Below are positions 35,401 through 47,400 of a stretch of 61,343 nt of DNA, one piece after another; the first letter of the stretch is position 1, and every line of letters begins with the position of its first letter. The notes under the pieces are model-generated. The model was not told the origin of the DNA. It saw nothing but the letters and a program-made list of their open reading frames with translations, and ran no database searches. Origin of the DNA: Nocardia vinacea NBRC 16497 (lineage in GTDB: Bacteria > Actinomycetota > Actinomycetes > Mycobacteriales > Mycobacteriaceae); NCBI RefSeq assembly GCF_000308835.1, contig NZ_BAGN01000414.1, positions 1-61,343 of the forward strand, in the 5' to 3' direction. The translations under genes and the position numbers were made by a program.

Positions 35401-38400
35401 CGCGGTGGCAGCGCGGTTCGTTGCGGATATTGTGCGCACTTCCTTGGCGAGCTTGTTGACCGTAGCCAGCTGGAGGTGGCTCACCTTGCGGCCATTGCGG
35501 ACGGCTGCGGTTGCCTGGTTTACCAGCGTCCGCTGGGCGAAATTCAAGCGGGACCGGAGCTGGCGCAGTGTCGCCTTGCCCATGTTCGCGAGCATCAGCG
35601 CGGTCTCGATGGATACCGTACGTTCCTGTTTCGCGAGAATCCGTCGCAGCTCGCTATCCGCGGCCCGCTCGATGCTGCGGACGGTGGCGGTACTCACGAC
35701 CTGATTGGCTATGAGGTAGGTCAGCACGATCCGGCGTCGAAGCATGAGGAATTCCGGGTCTAGTCCGGTCGGCGGTTCGAGCTCACTCCGTCGTGACACG
35801 CCGAGCTTGTCACGGATCCGCCGGACGTGCGTCTTGACGGTTTCCACCGGCATCTGCAGGTGTTCCGCAATTTCCGCGTTGGTCTTGCCCTCGGTGATCA
35901 ACATGTAGATCGCTCGCTGGCGTTTGGACAGCGGGCGGCTGTCGGGGCTGGTGGCGTTGACTGTGTCCGGTGGTCCGGCCGACTCGGCTGCGATCGGATC
36001 CTGCTGTCGCGAAGTGGTTTCGAGCGTCTGCCGGGTGACGGCTCGCGCGAATGCCAAGTGCACGCCGATCCCGGGTTGCCGCCTGGTATCGATCGGATCC
36101 GCGTTGTCGGGTGAATCGTGCGACGGTGCGTTTCGGTGGTCGTTGATGCTCTCCAACATCGCTGCCAGCGCCATATCCCGGTCGAACGCCTCATCGGGGA
36201 CGGGCTGGTCGAGATCCGCCATGAGCTGCTGCGAAACCGCCTGTAGATGGATTACGAGCTGATCGCTGATGGCCTGCAGCAGATCCGGCGTGCGGGCCGC
36301 GCCGACCAGGCTCTGTGTCCGAGCGTCTGTTCGGAGCATGCGGCGCGCCGACTCTCGATGCTCGCGCTGCCCAGGTACCGCGTCGGTGCTGTCGAAGACG
36401 AGCAGGGTGCATCGCGCGACTTCGGTGTCCAAGTGGTCGAACTCCCGCTCGAATTGTGCGGCGTTTTCCGCGGCGGCTTCGCGGGCCGCCGATTCGGCGG
36501 CTGTGCGGTCGCGGACGGTGGACCATCGGTCGCGCTCTTCGCGCCATCGGTCTCGCGCGATCCGCGCCCGCTCACGCTCGGCCACCAGGTTGTCGCGGTC
36601 ATCGAACAACTCCGACAGGGGGATTCGGTCGCCGGACGCGTGGTTTACGCCGTAGTGGCCGAGGCGCTGATCGAGGTACCCGACGATACTGTCGATGAGT
36701 GATCGCGCGGATTGATCGCTGGTTGCCTCGGACAGGTGGCCCGGGTCCGCGGGGCTGAGCTCTGTGGTCCATGCTCGGCCTTGGGTATCGACCCGCACAT
36801 GCCGATAAGCGATGCGAACCCCAACCTGCGCCAAGGCTTCCCGCGTCTGCCGCGGCAGGAATTGTTCGGGGTCGGCGAACGGTGCCACGATCGTGAGGAG
36901 GTTGCCGTCGAGGCGGGCCCAGTGCCCGAATCGCTGTCCCGGCAGAAGGTCCAAGCACTGCTGGGCCGCGGCTGCCGCGGCTTGGATGCGGATTGTCCGC
37001 AGATGCTCGGTGAGCATTTCCAGACGTGTGAGCAGCGTGCGTTGTCGGATCGCGTCCGCCGAGGTCATCCGGCTCGGATCGACCGGCACGGGGAACAGGC
37101 GCTGCCGGACAGCCGCAGTTCGCGCGAGCTTGCGCTGCGCGTCGGTGATTCGCGCACCCCACGCTGGCAGTGCCTGCGGCAATTCCGTGGTGGGAGCACT
37201 GAGCCGCCATGACGATTCGGGTGCGGCCGGTGTTTGTTCGTCCGCCGCCCGCGTGTCGGTGGTCGGGGTGCCCAACTGCCACAGCCGATCCTGGCGACGG
37301 GCGATCGACGTGCGCACCGGTTCCGGGAGATCCTCGACCAGGACCCGGCCGGTCGGATCCACCCGTGCCCGGCGCGTTATCACCGGAATTCCTTGCTGCC
37401 GCAACATATTCCGCAGCATTTCGGCCGCTGCGGATGGCTCGTTCCGCCCTTCGAACACCTCCACCCGATTGCCATCGACGATTCGTCCGTACGGTCCCAG
37501 TGCCAGTCCACCCCGGGCCGCGGCAACATGTTCCACCGCCAATTGCTCTGCTCGGGCACGCGCGGACGCCAATGTGGTGTCGAGATTGCCGCATTGCAGC
37601 GCGATCGCATCGATATGACCCTGCAGTGCGCGCAGCTGGCTTCGCGCCCGGTCTCCGATATCCGGGCGGGCAAGTGTTTGCTGAACCCGGGTATGCAGGT
37701 CGGCTATGTCCAGGTACGCCGGTGCGGCACCGGCATCGGCCCAGGCGCCGAGGCCGAGCAGTTGCGCCGGACCATCGGCTGTGGCCAGTGCCTGCCGTAC
37801 GCCTTGCAGGAGTTCGGCTCGCTCCCATGATATTTCGGACACCATGCGCAGCCGTTGTGCCAGGTCACCAGCAGGCGCATAGTCCCACTCGGAGAATCCG
37901 GGCAGTGGATCGCCGCTATCCGATTCATGGCTACGGGTATTGGCACCCCACATTTCGGCCAGCTGCCGATCCACCCGGTGGACCAACTCGTCCAATCCGA
38001 AGCTCTGTCGACCGTCCCGGCCGACGGCCATCAGGACCGGGGTCGCGGTCCTTTGCTGATGCTGTTGGTTCGGAAGCAGCTCACCCCACCGTCGGCTGAG
38101 TCGTACCAGCACCCCATCGGGCCGCATACTGGCCCGGAATCCGGACGCCTCGGGTATCGGTCCGCGATCTTCTGCTCGTGCGGCGGCCTGGTCGTTGCGT
38201 TGCTTCGCATCTCGCCATACCTGCGCTACCGGGACCCCTCGCGATAGCGCCTGGAGGGCGTAGACCGGATGCGTGAAATCATCGGGCGCGCTTTTGCCGA
38301 ACGCATTGTTCGCCTCTGCGAGTGCCTCCCTGGGGTTGAAGACGGGCCGATCGCCGAGGGCGGGCTCGGCTGCGCCCGGCTTGTCGCTTTCGGCATCGGA

Positions 38401-41400
38401 AGATGTCCTGCGCCGACCGTCGTCAGCGGGCTGCTTCAGTTCTTGGCTATAACCGTCGAGCAGGTCCAGCCACTTATCGAATCGGGTTTCCGCAGGGAGC
38501 GCGCGCGCCTGCTTCAGTCCCACGAAATGGGTGTACAGAAAGCCGAATGCCTTTGCCTCCAGCCAATCGGTGTAGTCGCGGCGTCGGTCGAAGCGGGCAT
38601 CTGGACGCAGTGCGCCCGCGTTGCGTCTCGCGACCAGGTCCGCATACGGCAGGCCAGGGCCTTCCGACAGATGATTCGGATCCCGCAAATGGGCGATTTC
38701 ATGGCGGGTAAGGTCATAGGCCGGATCGCCGGTCGGCCCGTTCAACCGGCCCGCCGCGACTTCCCGTTCGAATTCGTCCAGGAAATTCTCCGGATGTCCG
38801 AAGTATGTTTCGTTGAGAAAGACAATGTGCTCCGGGGCGTCAAGTAACTTTCCGGCGGCAGCGTAGGTGCCATTTTCCAGCGGGCCGACAATTATCGCGT
38901 CGATCCGAACCGGGCCGTTCTCGGTCAACTCGTCTGCGATCGCATTTCGGATCGACAACGCCGTATCGATCGAAATCGTCGGACCGTCCAGCCCGAGTAC
39001 CTCGATTCCGTAGGTCAGGAACAGGTCCGCCGCGATGGCCTGTTTGACATGCTTTTCGGCTTCCGCGTCGGGACGCGGTACGGGGGATTCCGGCAACGAG
39101 GGCGCGGCCGGGATCCGCGGCGCTGTGGTGGCCCCAGCAGTGGCTTTGCTCGAGGTGCTGCCATTCGGCGGCGGAGGCGTCGGCTCGGCGTCGGAGTAAA
39201 GGCCGCGTTTGTCGGCGGCCGCCTTCGCGGCGGAGATTTCTTTTTCCGGAGTGGTCGAGCCCATGCCGTACTGTCGGCATTCCTGGTACAGGCGTTCCAG
39301 ATGTTCGTTCTCTTCGGGGGTCGTATTCAGTTTCCCGCGTCGGTTGTACAGTTGCTCGATCCGCCGGAAGAATTTGTCTTCGGTCAGTATTCTCTGGCGG
39401 CATTCGGATCTCCACTCCGCTACCTCGGGTGCGATGGCACGCAGGGCGGGCGTGGCGTATTCCGCGATGAAGATATCGAAAACTTCGGTCACCAGGCCGA
39501 ACAACTGTCCGGACCTGGCATACGCGCCCACGGTGTTTTCGAACGTCGCCCCCTCCGCATTGTCGGCGATCACCGCCACCTCGGCCTCCCACAGCTCGAT
39601 CGCCCGAGCCAGGGCAGGCAGAAAGTGCTCGGCCTTGATCCGCTCGATCCGCAACGCTCGATCCGGGTGCTCGTCGACGACGAAGAACGGGTTCTCGGTC
39701 GAATCGTCTGGCGCAGTGTTGATTTCGGCGCCGGTCAACGCCTGTGAATCCGGGGCCGAATCATGTACCGCGGGCGCGTGACCCAGCCAGCTGGTCGGCG
39801 CGGTCGGGTGGTGCCAATAGTGGAGCTCGTCGGCAGCGGTTCGGGCCCGAAGCACCCGGGTGGGGCTCCCGACCCCTCGCAATGCCCGGCTGAACGTCGA
39901 CAGCGGCATGCCGATGCTATCCGCCACGTCGGTCATGCGCGGTTGCGGCCGGAACCAGACCGGTGTGAATCCGCCATCGATGATCCGTGGCGGAACGAAG
40001 CGCTGCTCGACGAAAGCCGGATCGATGACATCGTCGAACGAGTCGAGGCAGTCCAACCATTGAGCCGCCACCAGCACCCGCTGCGCCGGTTCAGAATATG
40101 TCGGCTCGTCACTGTCGAGCACTTCGTCGACGAATGCTTCACTCACCCCGGCCAATTCGGCTATGGCGGAGCGGGTTGGCGCCCGGTCCACCTCCGCTGC
40201 ACTGAGTCCCAGCGCAAGCAGCTCTGCGCGACCGACCTCATGTGGTGCACATCCGAGTGTGTCGGCCAATCGCCGGCGGATCGCCCGCACCTGTACGACA
40301 TCGAAAGTGCGCTCCGGGTCGGAGCTGTCGTACCTGTCGAGGAATGCCGCGACCGCATCGACGAGACGACTCATCTCCGGGGAGCCCGTCGCATCGACGA
40401 CCTGACGCAGCACGGTCAGTGGATCGGTCTCGGGTGTGTGGTCGATCGGTCCCTGCCTCGTCAATCCGAGCGATCGGATCAGCTGAGTAACCAGCTGCCT
40501 GTTCCGATTCATCAAGTCCCGCTGGACAACCGGATCGGCTCGGATACCCCGCGCGCCCTGCGCGGTCGCGGTTTCGGTGGCGTCGTGTAGTTCGAGCCAG
40601 GATCGGATCCATTGTGTGATCGGTCCAGCCGCAGCGGCGACGGCCTGGGGTGCGATCTTCGCGCCTCGGATCTGCTGCTGGATGGTGTATAGAGCCAGCA
40701 GTATCGGTCCAGGGCGCATGAGAGACGGGTCCACATCCAACAGCTGCGCAAGCTCGGCCGTCTCGGCAGACATACGTGCCTTGCGCACCTCGGCGTGAAG
40801 CTGTTGCTGGACAGCTGGATCGTGGGACGGCGCCGCTCCGGTCTCCGCGGTGGCGGGTTCGGTGTGCGGTGTCACGGCATCCGAGGCGCGCTCCGACACG
40901 TCGATCGAACCCGGATCGGAGCCGCGGAGCAGTCCACGGCTCTGCACCGCCAATGCCAGGCCGATCCTGGTGTCGACACCGAACGTCTCGTACAGCTGGG
41001 CGAGCAATGGCGTCACCCGGTCCGGCCCCACCACGGTCGCGATGGCTCGGTTCGTCTGCCCGGTTGCCACCATGTGGACGACCTTGGCTTCGTCATCCGA
41101 CAGCTCCACCGGCTCGAACTGCTCGGTGCCATCGTCGAGTTCCCCTGCGCGCGCGGCCGCCAAGATCGTGGGGATCATTCCGCTGGTGTGGAACTTTTCT
41201 CCCGCGCGAGCGAGGTAGCTGTGGACCGTGCGGGGCGACAAGGACAGTGTCGCACCGACTTCCGTGGCCGACAGGCCTCGAGCCATCAGCCGAAGTACTT
41301 CGCGCTCGCGACTGCTGAGTTCGGTGGCGCCCGGATCCGCGACCTCGTTTGCGGTCGCGGGTGTTGCTGGCGGTGCGGTGGGGTGATGGGTGGATGCGGT

Positions 41401-44400
41401 TGTGTCATCGCTGTGGGCTGGCCGCGAGTTTTCGGGAACCTCGTCGTCGGGACCGTCGGGTGCGAAACTCCGGTCCGAATCGCGATCTCTCCGGCGCAAC
41501 TCCGCTGTCGCGGCCTCGGTCCGGTTGCGGTCGGAGAACTCCGTAACCGGTGATGCCGTCGCCGGCGTCTGGAGATCGACCGGCGCTACCTCCGTGTCGA
41601 GCACCATCCGTAGCTGTGACGACCACTCCGTCTCGACTCGTTGCTGCGCGATCATGCCGACCGCGATCATTTGCTCCACCGGTTTGCCGGCATCGCTCGT
41701 CGACGAAATCTCGAGCCAGCGCGAGACGAGGTGTGCGATTTCCGCGTCGAGCCGTCGCAGTTCTCGCTCGAATCGGGCCAGATTGCCGTCGGCGGCGGCC
41801 TGTGCCGCACGGGTCGCCGGATCCGGAATGTGCTGCTCCGATTCGATCGCCGTACGTGTGCGGTCACGCTCGGCTCGCCACAGATCTCGCGCAATCCGCA
41901 CCCGCTCACGGTCGATTACCGCTATCCGGTGCAGCGGGCGCAATGTCTGCAGCCTGGTTTCGGCTGGGGGCATGGTGTCAGCTGTGGGAGCGTCGGCGAC
42001 GCCGTGGCGTCGCAGCATCCGATCGAGGTGCACGATCGGGCCATTGAGCATCGCATCCGTGGCGTGGGCGGCCAGCGTGTCGGATGCGGCGGATCCGGGG
42101 CTTCGCGGGTGAGGTGAACCGAGCACGAAGCAGCGCACCCGGCCCGTGCCGTCGACATGTACACACCGGTAGTCGAGCCGAATACCGGCCTGGGTCAGTA
42201 TGTTCAGCGCTTCGGCCGAGAAGAAGTGCGCGGGGTCGGCGAATGGTGACAGCACTGTCAGCCGGTCGCCATCGAGCCTGGCCCAGCGGCCGACCCGCCG
42301 TCCGGGCAGCTGCGCTAATCGCTGCTGCGCCAGTTCGGCCGCCGCTTGTATACGGATGGTCTGCCGAAACTCGGTGACCCTTGTCAAGGACGCGAGCAGG
42401 TATTGCAGGTCGGCCTCCTGATCCGGGGTCAACCGGTCAGGATCCGGTGCCGCGCGGAGGTGGTCGCGCGCGTCCGCGCTGAGCCTGGCCAACTCCTCGT
42501 CGACGGCGGCGATTCGCGTACCCCAGACCGGATGGTCTGCCCACTGCTCGGTCGCCGAGGCGATGTAGCGCGGTGGCTCGGACGAGCTCGCTGCCTGCTC
42601 GCCCGGCTCGTCCGCCGCTCGTAGTGGTTGGGTGTCGGCTGGAATGCTCAACCGTCGCAGCAGATCCCGGCGCCGCGCTTGCGATTCGCGAACCGGCTCG
42701 GGCAACGTCTCGACCAGTATCCGACCGGCCAGGTCGAGTCGTACGCGGACCGGAATTCCGCGTTCTGTGATGGCGTCTTGTTCCGCCCCGGTGTGCACAA
42801 CCGCCCCACCATTCGGTGCGTACACCCGTGCCCCGATGTCGTCGTCGTTCGGTCGCAGCAGACTACCGTCCTGAGCAGCGACCACGGCGCGCACGGCCAG
42901 CTCGTGTGCCCGGGCCAGCGCGCGCGCCAGCTCGGCGTCGACGGTCGCGCACTGTGGCGCCAACGTATCGATCGTCTCGCGGAGCACCGCCAAATGCATG
43001 CGCAGACGGCCGGGCAGGTTGGCGCGAGCGAGTACCTTCGTCACGCGGTCACGCAGCACGTTCAGGTCGAGATACGTCAGGGCGGCGTCGGACCAGTCCG
43101 CTGGACCGAGCAGCGCGGCAAGAGCGCCGCCGGTAAGGATGCTGTCACGGAGGCCTCGGAGCAGTTCCACCCGCTTCCAGGCCGAATCGGTGCTGAACTG
43201 AATCTCTTGCGCCAGTTCACCGGTGGGCAGGTGCTGGAATTCAGCGAACCGCGGCGACGGCTCGCCCGCACCGAGCAGATGGCCTTGTTGCCGATCTACC
43301 AGCCGAGCGAAAATATCCAGCGGATAGTTCTGGTTATTGTCGACTCGCAGCGATGCGGATTGTTGATTGAACGCTGACTGATCTTCGGGACCAGCGCTTC
43401 GCCACCACCGGGCCAGTGTTGTCGCCGCACCGTTCGGCCTGATACTTCCTCGAGCCCCGGTTGCCGCTGGAGCCGGTCCGGGACCGTTCGCCCTGGCCGC
43501 TGCCACGGCATTGCGGCGCTGCGCATCCTTGCGAACCTGTGCCACCGTGAGCCCCCGCAGCAGCGCCTGCAGAGCATAGGCGGGATGCGTGAAATCATTG
43601 GGTGCACTGTGTCCGAACGCGAGGTTCGCCTCTGCGATCGCTTCTATCGGGTTGAACACCGGTCGGGCGCCGAGGATGAGCCTCCTCGAATTCGGGTCCT
43701 GGTAGGTGCGGACTTCGCCGTATTCTTCGTCTGCCAGTATCCGGCGCCGAGTCTCGCCGTCGAGTTCCCGCGACCATGCGTCGTACAGGCTTTTCAGTTC
43801 GACCTTGTCATCGTCGGTACGCGCGACCCCGAATCGTCGCACCCATGCGTCGAATAATTCGTTGCGGTCCTCGAATTGCCGGAGCCACTGGTCGAAGGCC
43901 GCGAACATTTTGTCCGCATCACGTCGCGGCTTGATATCGCGACTGTACCCGTCGAGCTGATCCAGCCAATCGTTGAAGCGAGTATCCGAAGGGATATCGC
44001 CGGCGTCGCGCAGATCCGTGAAATATTCATAGAGAAAACCGAATGCTCTGGCCCTTGGCATCCTTTGACCGGCGGATCCGGCAAGGTGGTCGCGTATGTG
44101 TGCCATCTCATGACGCACGGTGTCATATACCGGATCGCCGGTCGGTGCCAGCAAATGGCCGGCTTCTACTTCTTTCGCGATATCGGCCCGAAATTCCTCG
44201 GCGTTCCCGAATGCGCGTTCGTTCAGGAACATGTAGCGGATCTTGCGCCGTGTGAGCGTGCCGGTAGATGCATACGTGCTGGGGTTCAGCGGCATGACGG
44301 CTAGCAGGTCGAGACCGATATCGGGAAATTCGGGGAGCTGGTCCAGGATCGCCTTCCGAGCGGAAAGCGGTGTATCGACAGTGACTCCGAATGCGTGCAG

Positions 44401-47400
44401 TCCCAATACTTCGTCAAACTCGTCCACGATCGCATTTCGCACCGAAAGGGCCGTCTCGACGGAAATATCCGCCTTGTCCAGCCCAACCACCTCGATGCGG
44501 TAGGTGTCGAACAGTTCGCCCGCGATCGCCTGCTTGATATCGCGCTCGGCGGATTCCGACTGCGTGGCCGTCGACCCGTGTCCGACGGGGGACGGGCGGT
44601 CGTTGGTGCCTTTCGCGCTATATTCGGCGGTCCCGGCGGTCCCGGCGGTCCCGGCGGTCCCGGCGGTCCCGGCGGTCCCGGCGGTCCCGGATCTGGGCGG
44701 GGTCGGATCGGCGGCGCGGGCGTTCTCGAGTACGACTGGCGACTCGTACCGTTCGACCAGGATGTGGTCCGCCGAGGCCCACTCCAAGGCGGTGGCGTAA
44801 CCCGGTTCGGCGGCGTTGGACTGCGCGTACACCAGGCGGGTAAGCCGGTCGATCTCGGCCGCCTGGCGCTCGGTGAGATCGATCCGGCGGCGTGAGCGGG
44901 CCGCGGCGGTGATGATGTGTTGGGCGGCAGTTAGTTCGGCGAGGTTGTCACGAACTGTGGTTTGCGACAGGGTGAACAGCCAGTCGCCGATGTCGACGCC
45001 CTTCGGCACGGCCCAATGCCCGCGATCAGCGGAAATGAGCGCCGCGGAGGTTATCGCGTTCGCCAGCCGCTGGACGGGCGCGGGTGGTGTGCCACGCGTC
45101 GGGGCCCAACCGAGAAGGGCCGCTACCCGCTGGGCGGTGCTGCGCCCGAAGCGTCGATTCAAGGTCTGGACGGCACCCCGGTTTCCTTGCTGCGCCAAGG
45201 ACAGTAACGCGATGGTGTCGTCGACGGACCATTCGTTCAACGGGTCCGGTACCGCTGGTTGCCTCGGCCTGGTGGTCGAATCTCGAGACGCTGTGGGCCC
45301 GTGCGGCGTATCGCCGACAGGCGATTCGCTCGATATCGGTGGTGTGTCCGGCCCATCCGCTTCGTCGGATTCGGACGTGTGGTCGGTCGGGGCGTGGGTT
45401 TCGGTGTCGGATAGCGCCAGTGCGCCCGATGGCGCCGCCGCTGCGATCGGTGGGTGCTGTGCTGAGTGTGCCGGCGGTGTGGTGTCGCGCGGTGCTGCGT
45501 GCTGAAGCGAATCTGTCTGTGCGACAGTGCGGTGTGGGTCGGGGCCGGTGTGTGGTGCGGCCGGTTGCAGAGCGCTGGGCTGCCCAGATCCCGAGGATGC
45601 GGTGTGCATCGGCTGCGCGGGTGTCGGGGTGGAGGTGGTCGTGAACTCAGGGGCGCTGGTCGTGCTATGGGTGCGCCCCGATTCGGCGCGGGCGTGCGGA
45701 GCGGTCGCGGCGGATGTGCCGGACGATGTTTCGGAGATCGTGTGGTTGGTTTCCGCGGTTGTGGGCTGCTGGTTCTGCAGGATGGCGCCGAGTTGGTCGA
45801 GTTGCTGTTGTTGGGCGGTGGCGGGGTCGAATGCCTGGGTTGGGAAGGGCAGTGCGGGGATGTGCCGGCGTGGTCGCTGCGCCTGCTCGGGGGTGGATGA
45901 GGCGGGCTTGCCGGTCTTGTCGTGAAGGGTCTGTTGTTGCTCGGCGATGGTCGGGTCGGGGATGTGGTCGCTCGCCCGTGCCGTCCGGTGTTGTGGGGTT
46001 GGTTGGGTGGTGGTGTTGGGTGGTGCGTGGGGTTGGTTGGCGCGTCTGATGGCGCGTTCGAGGCGGGCGCGTTCGGCGGCTTCGTTTTGTAGTTCGGGGG
46101 TCAGATTGCGGAGTCGCTGTTCGGCCGCGGTGAGTTTCTTCTCGGCCGCGGTGAGTTTCTTCTCGGCTGTGGTGAGTTTCTGTTCGGCTGGGGTGACGTC
46201 GGCGGCTGTGGCGTCGGGTTTCGCTTTTGCCGCGGTCGGGGCGGCGGGGTCGGGGTTGGCTGGTTGTGTGGGGTTGGGTGTGTTGGTTTCGTGGGTTGCT
46301 GTGGTGTGGTTTTTGACGGCTTGGGCGTGTTCGGCTGCGGCGTTGCGGAAGTGTGTGATCGCGATCTTGGCGCGGGGACTTTGTGTCTGGTTGTAGAGGT
46401 TGCCGTTGATGGTGTCGCTGAATCCGTGGCTGCCGTGGCGGCCGTTGCGGCCGGCGCGTGCGGCGCATTGGTCGTTGGTGTCGGGGTTGTCCGAGCGGCC
46501 GAGCATGTGGGCGTGGAGCCCGCCCAATTGGTTGACGTTGTCGTCGACGACGGCGTCGAAACCACGTCCGAGCATCCCGGGGGTGCCGACGGTCACGTTG
46601 CCCTTCTTGTGTGTGCTGGCTCTGTGGGCTGCGTCGCCCTCTTCCCGGCCGCGTGGTGTGTCGTGTTCTCCCGCCGTGCCTGACTGTTCGACGGTGTGTT
46701 GTTTGCCGGCGGTGGCCATGACGTCGGTGAGGTGTCCTTCGGCGGCGTTGTTGTCACGGAATTCGGCGAACCATCTGCCGGTGATGCCGGTGTGTTCGAT
46801 ATCGGCCTTTTTCAGCATCAGCGAGAATTTCCAGGCCACGTCGTTGGAGGCGATGACGAGGACTGGTCTGCCTTCGTCCTGCAATGCACGGACCCGTTCG
46901 ACCGCGTCTTTGAACATTTCCGGCCCGGTGAGGAAGATCCGATCCTGCTCAGGTACCAGGTTCGATTTTCCGAAGTTCTCGATCTTCGCGAGGCCGCCTT
47001 GGACGGGGAATTGCTCCTTGATTTCGGTGGCGGTGCGCTCCAGCGTGCCCGACATCAGGTTCAACCGTTTGTATCCGCCGAGTACGGTCTCCACGGTGAC
47101 CTGTTTCATCCCTGTCCCGTCGGAATAGACTTGGGCGTCGAACATCGCTTCGACCATTTTGTGGCGGCCGCCGAACCAACGACTGTCGGTGCCGGTTTTC
47201 GGGTCGCTGCGGGGTTTACCGTTCGCGTCGAGGATTTGGATCTTGTCGTCGAATTTCTGGAAGTCCCGATTCAGTTTCAACCGGCCCGCTTTGACGTCGA
47301 GGAAAGCGCGGGCCATCTCGGTTTCCTCGGTGGTGAACGCGCGACCGGTCCGCTGTTCCCACAACCGGCTGACCGTTTCCTCGCTCTCCAGCGGGCGGAC

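Noticed and set aside
44626..44688. Possible CRISPR-like or structural repeat
   Set aside because: It is a 9-bp contiguous unit without spacers and codes in frame, so it is a minisatellite.
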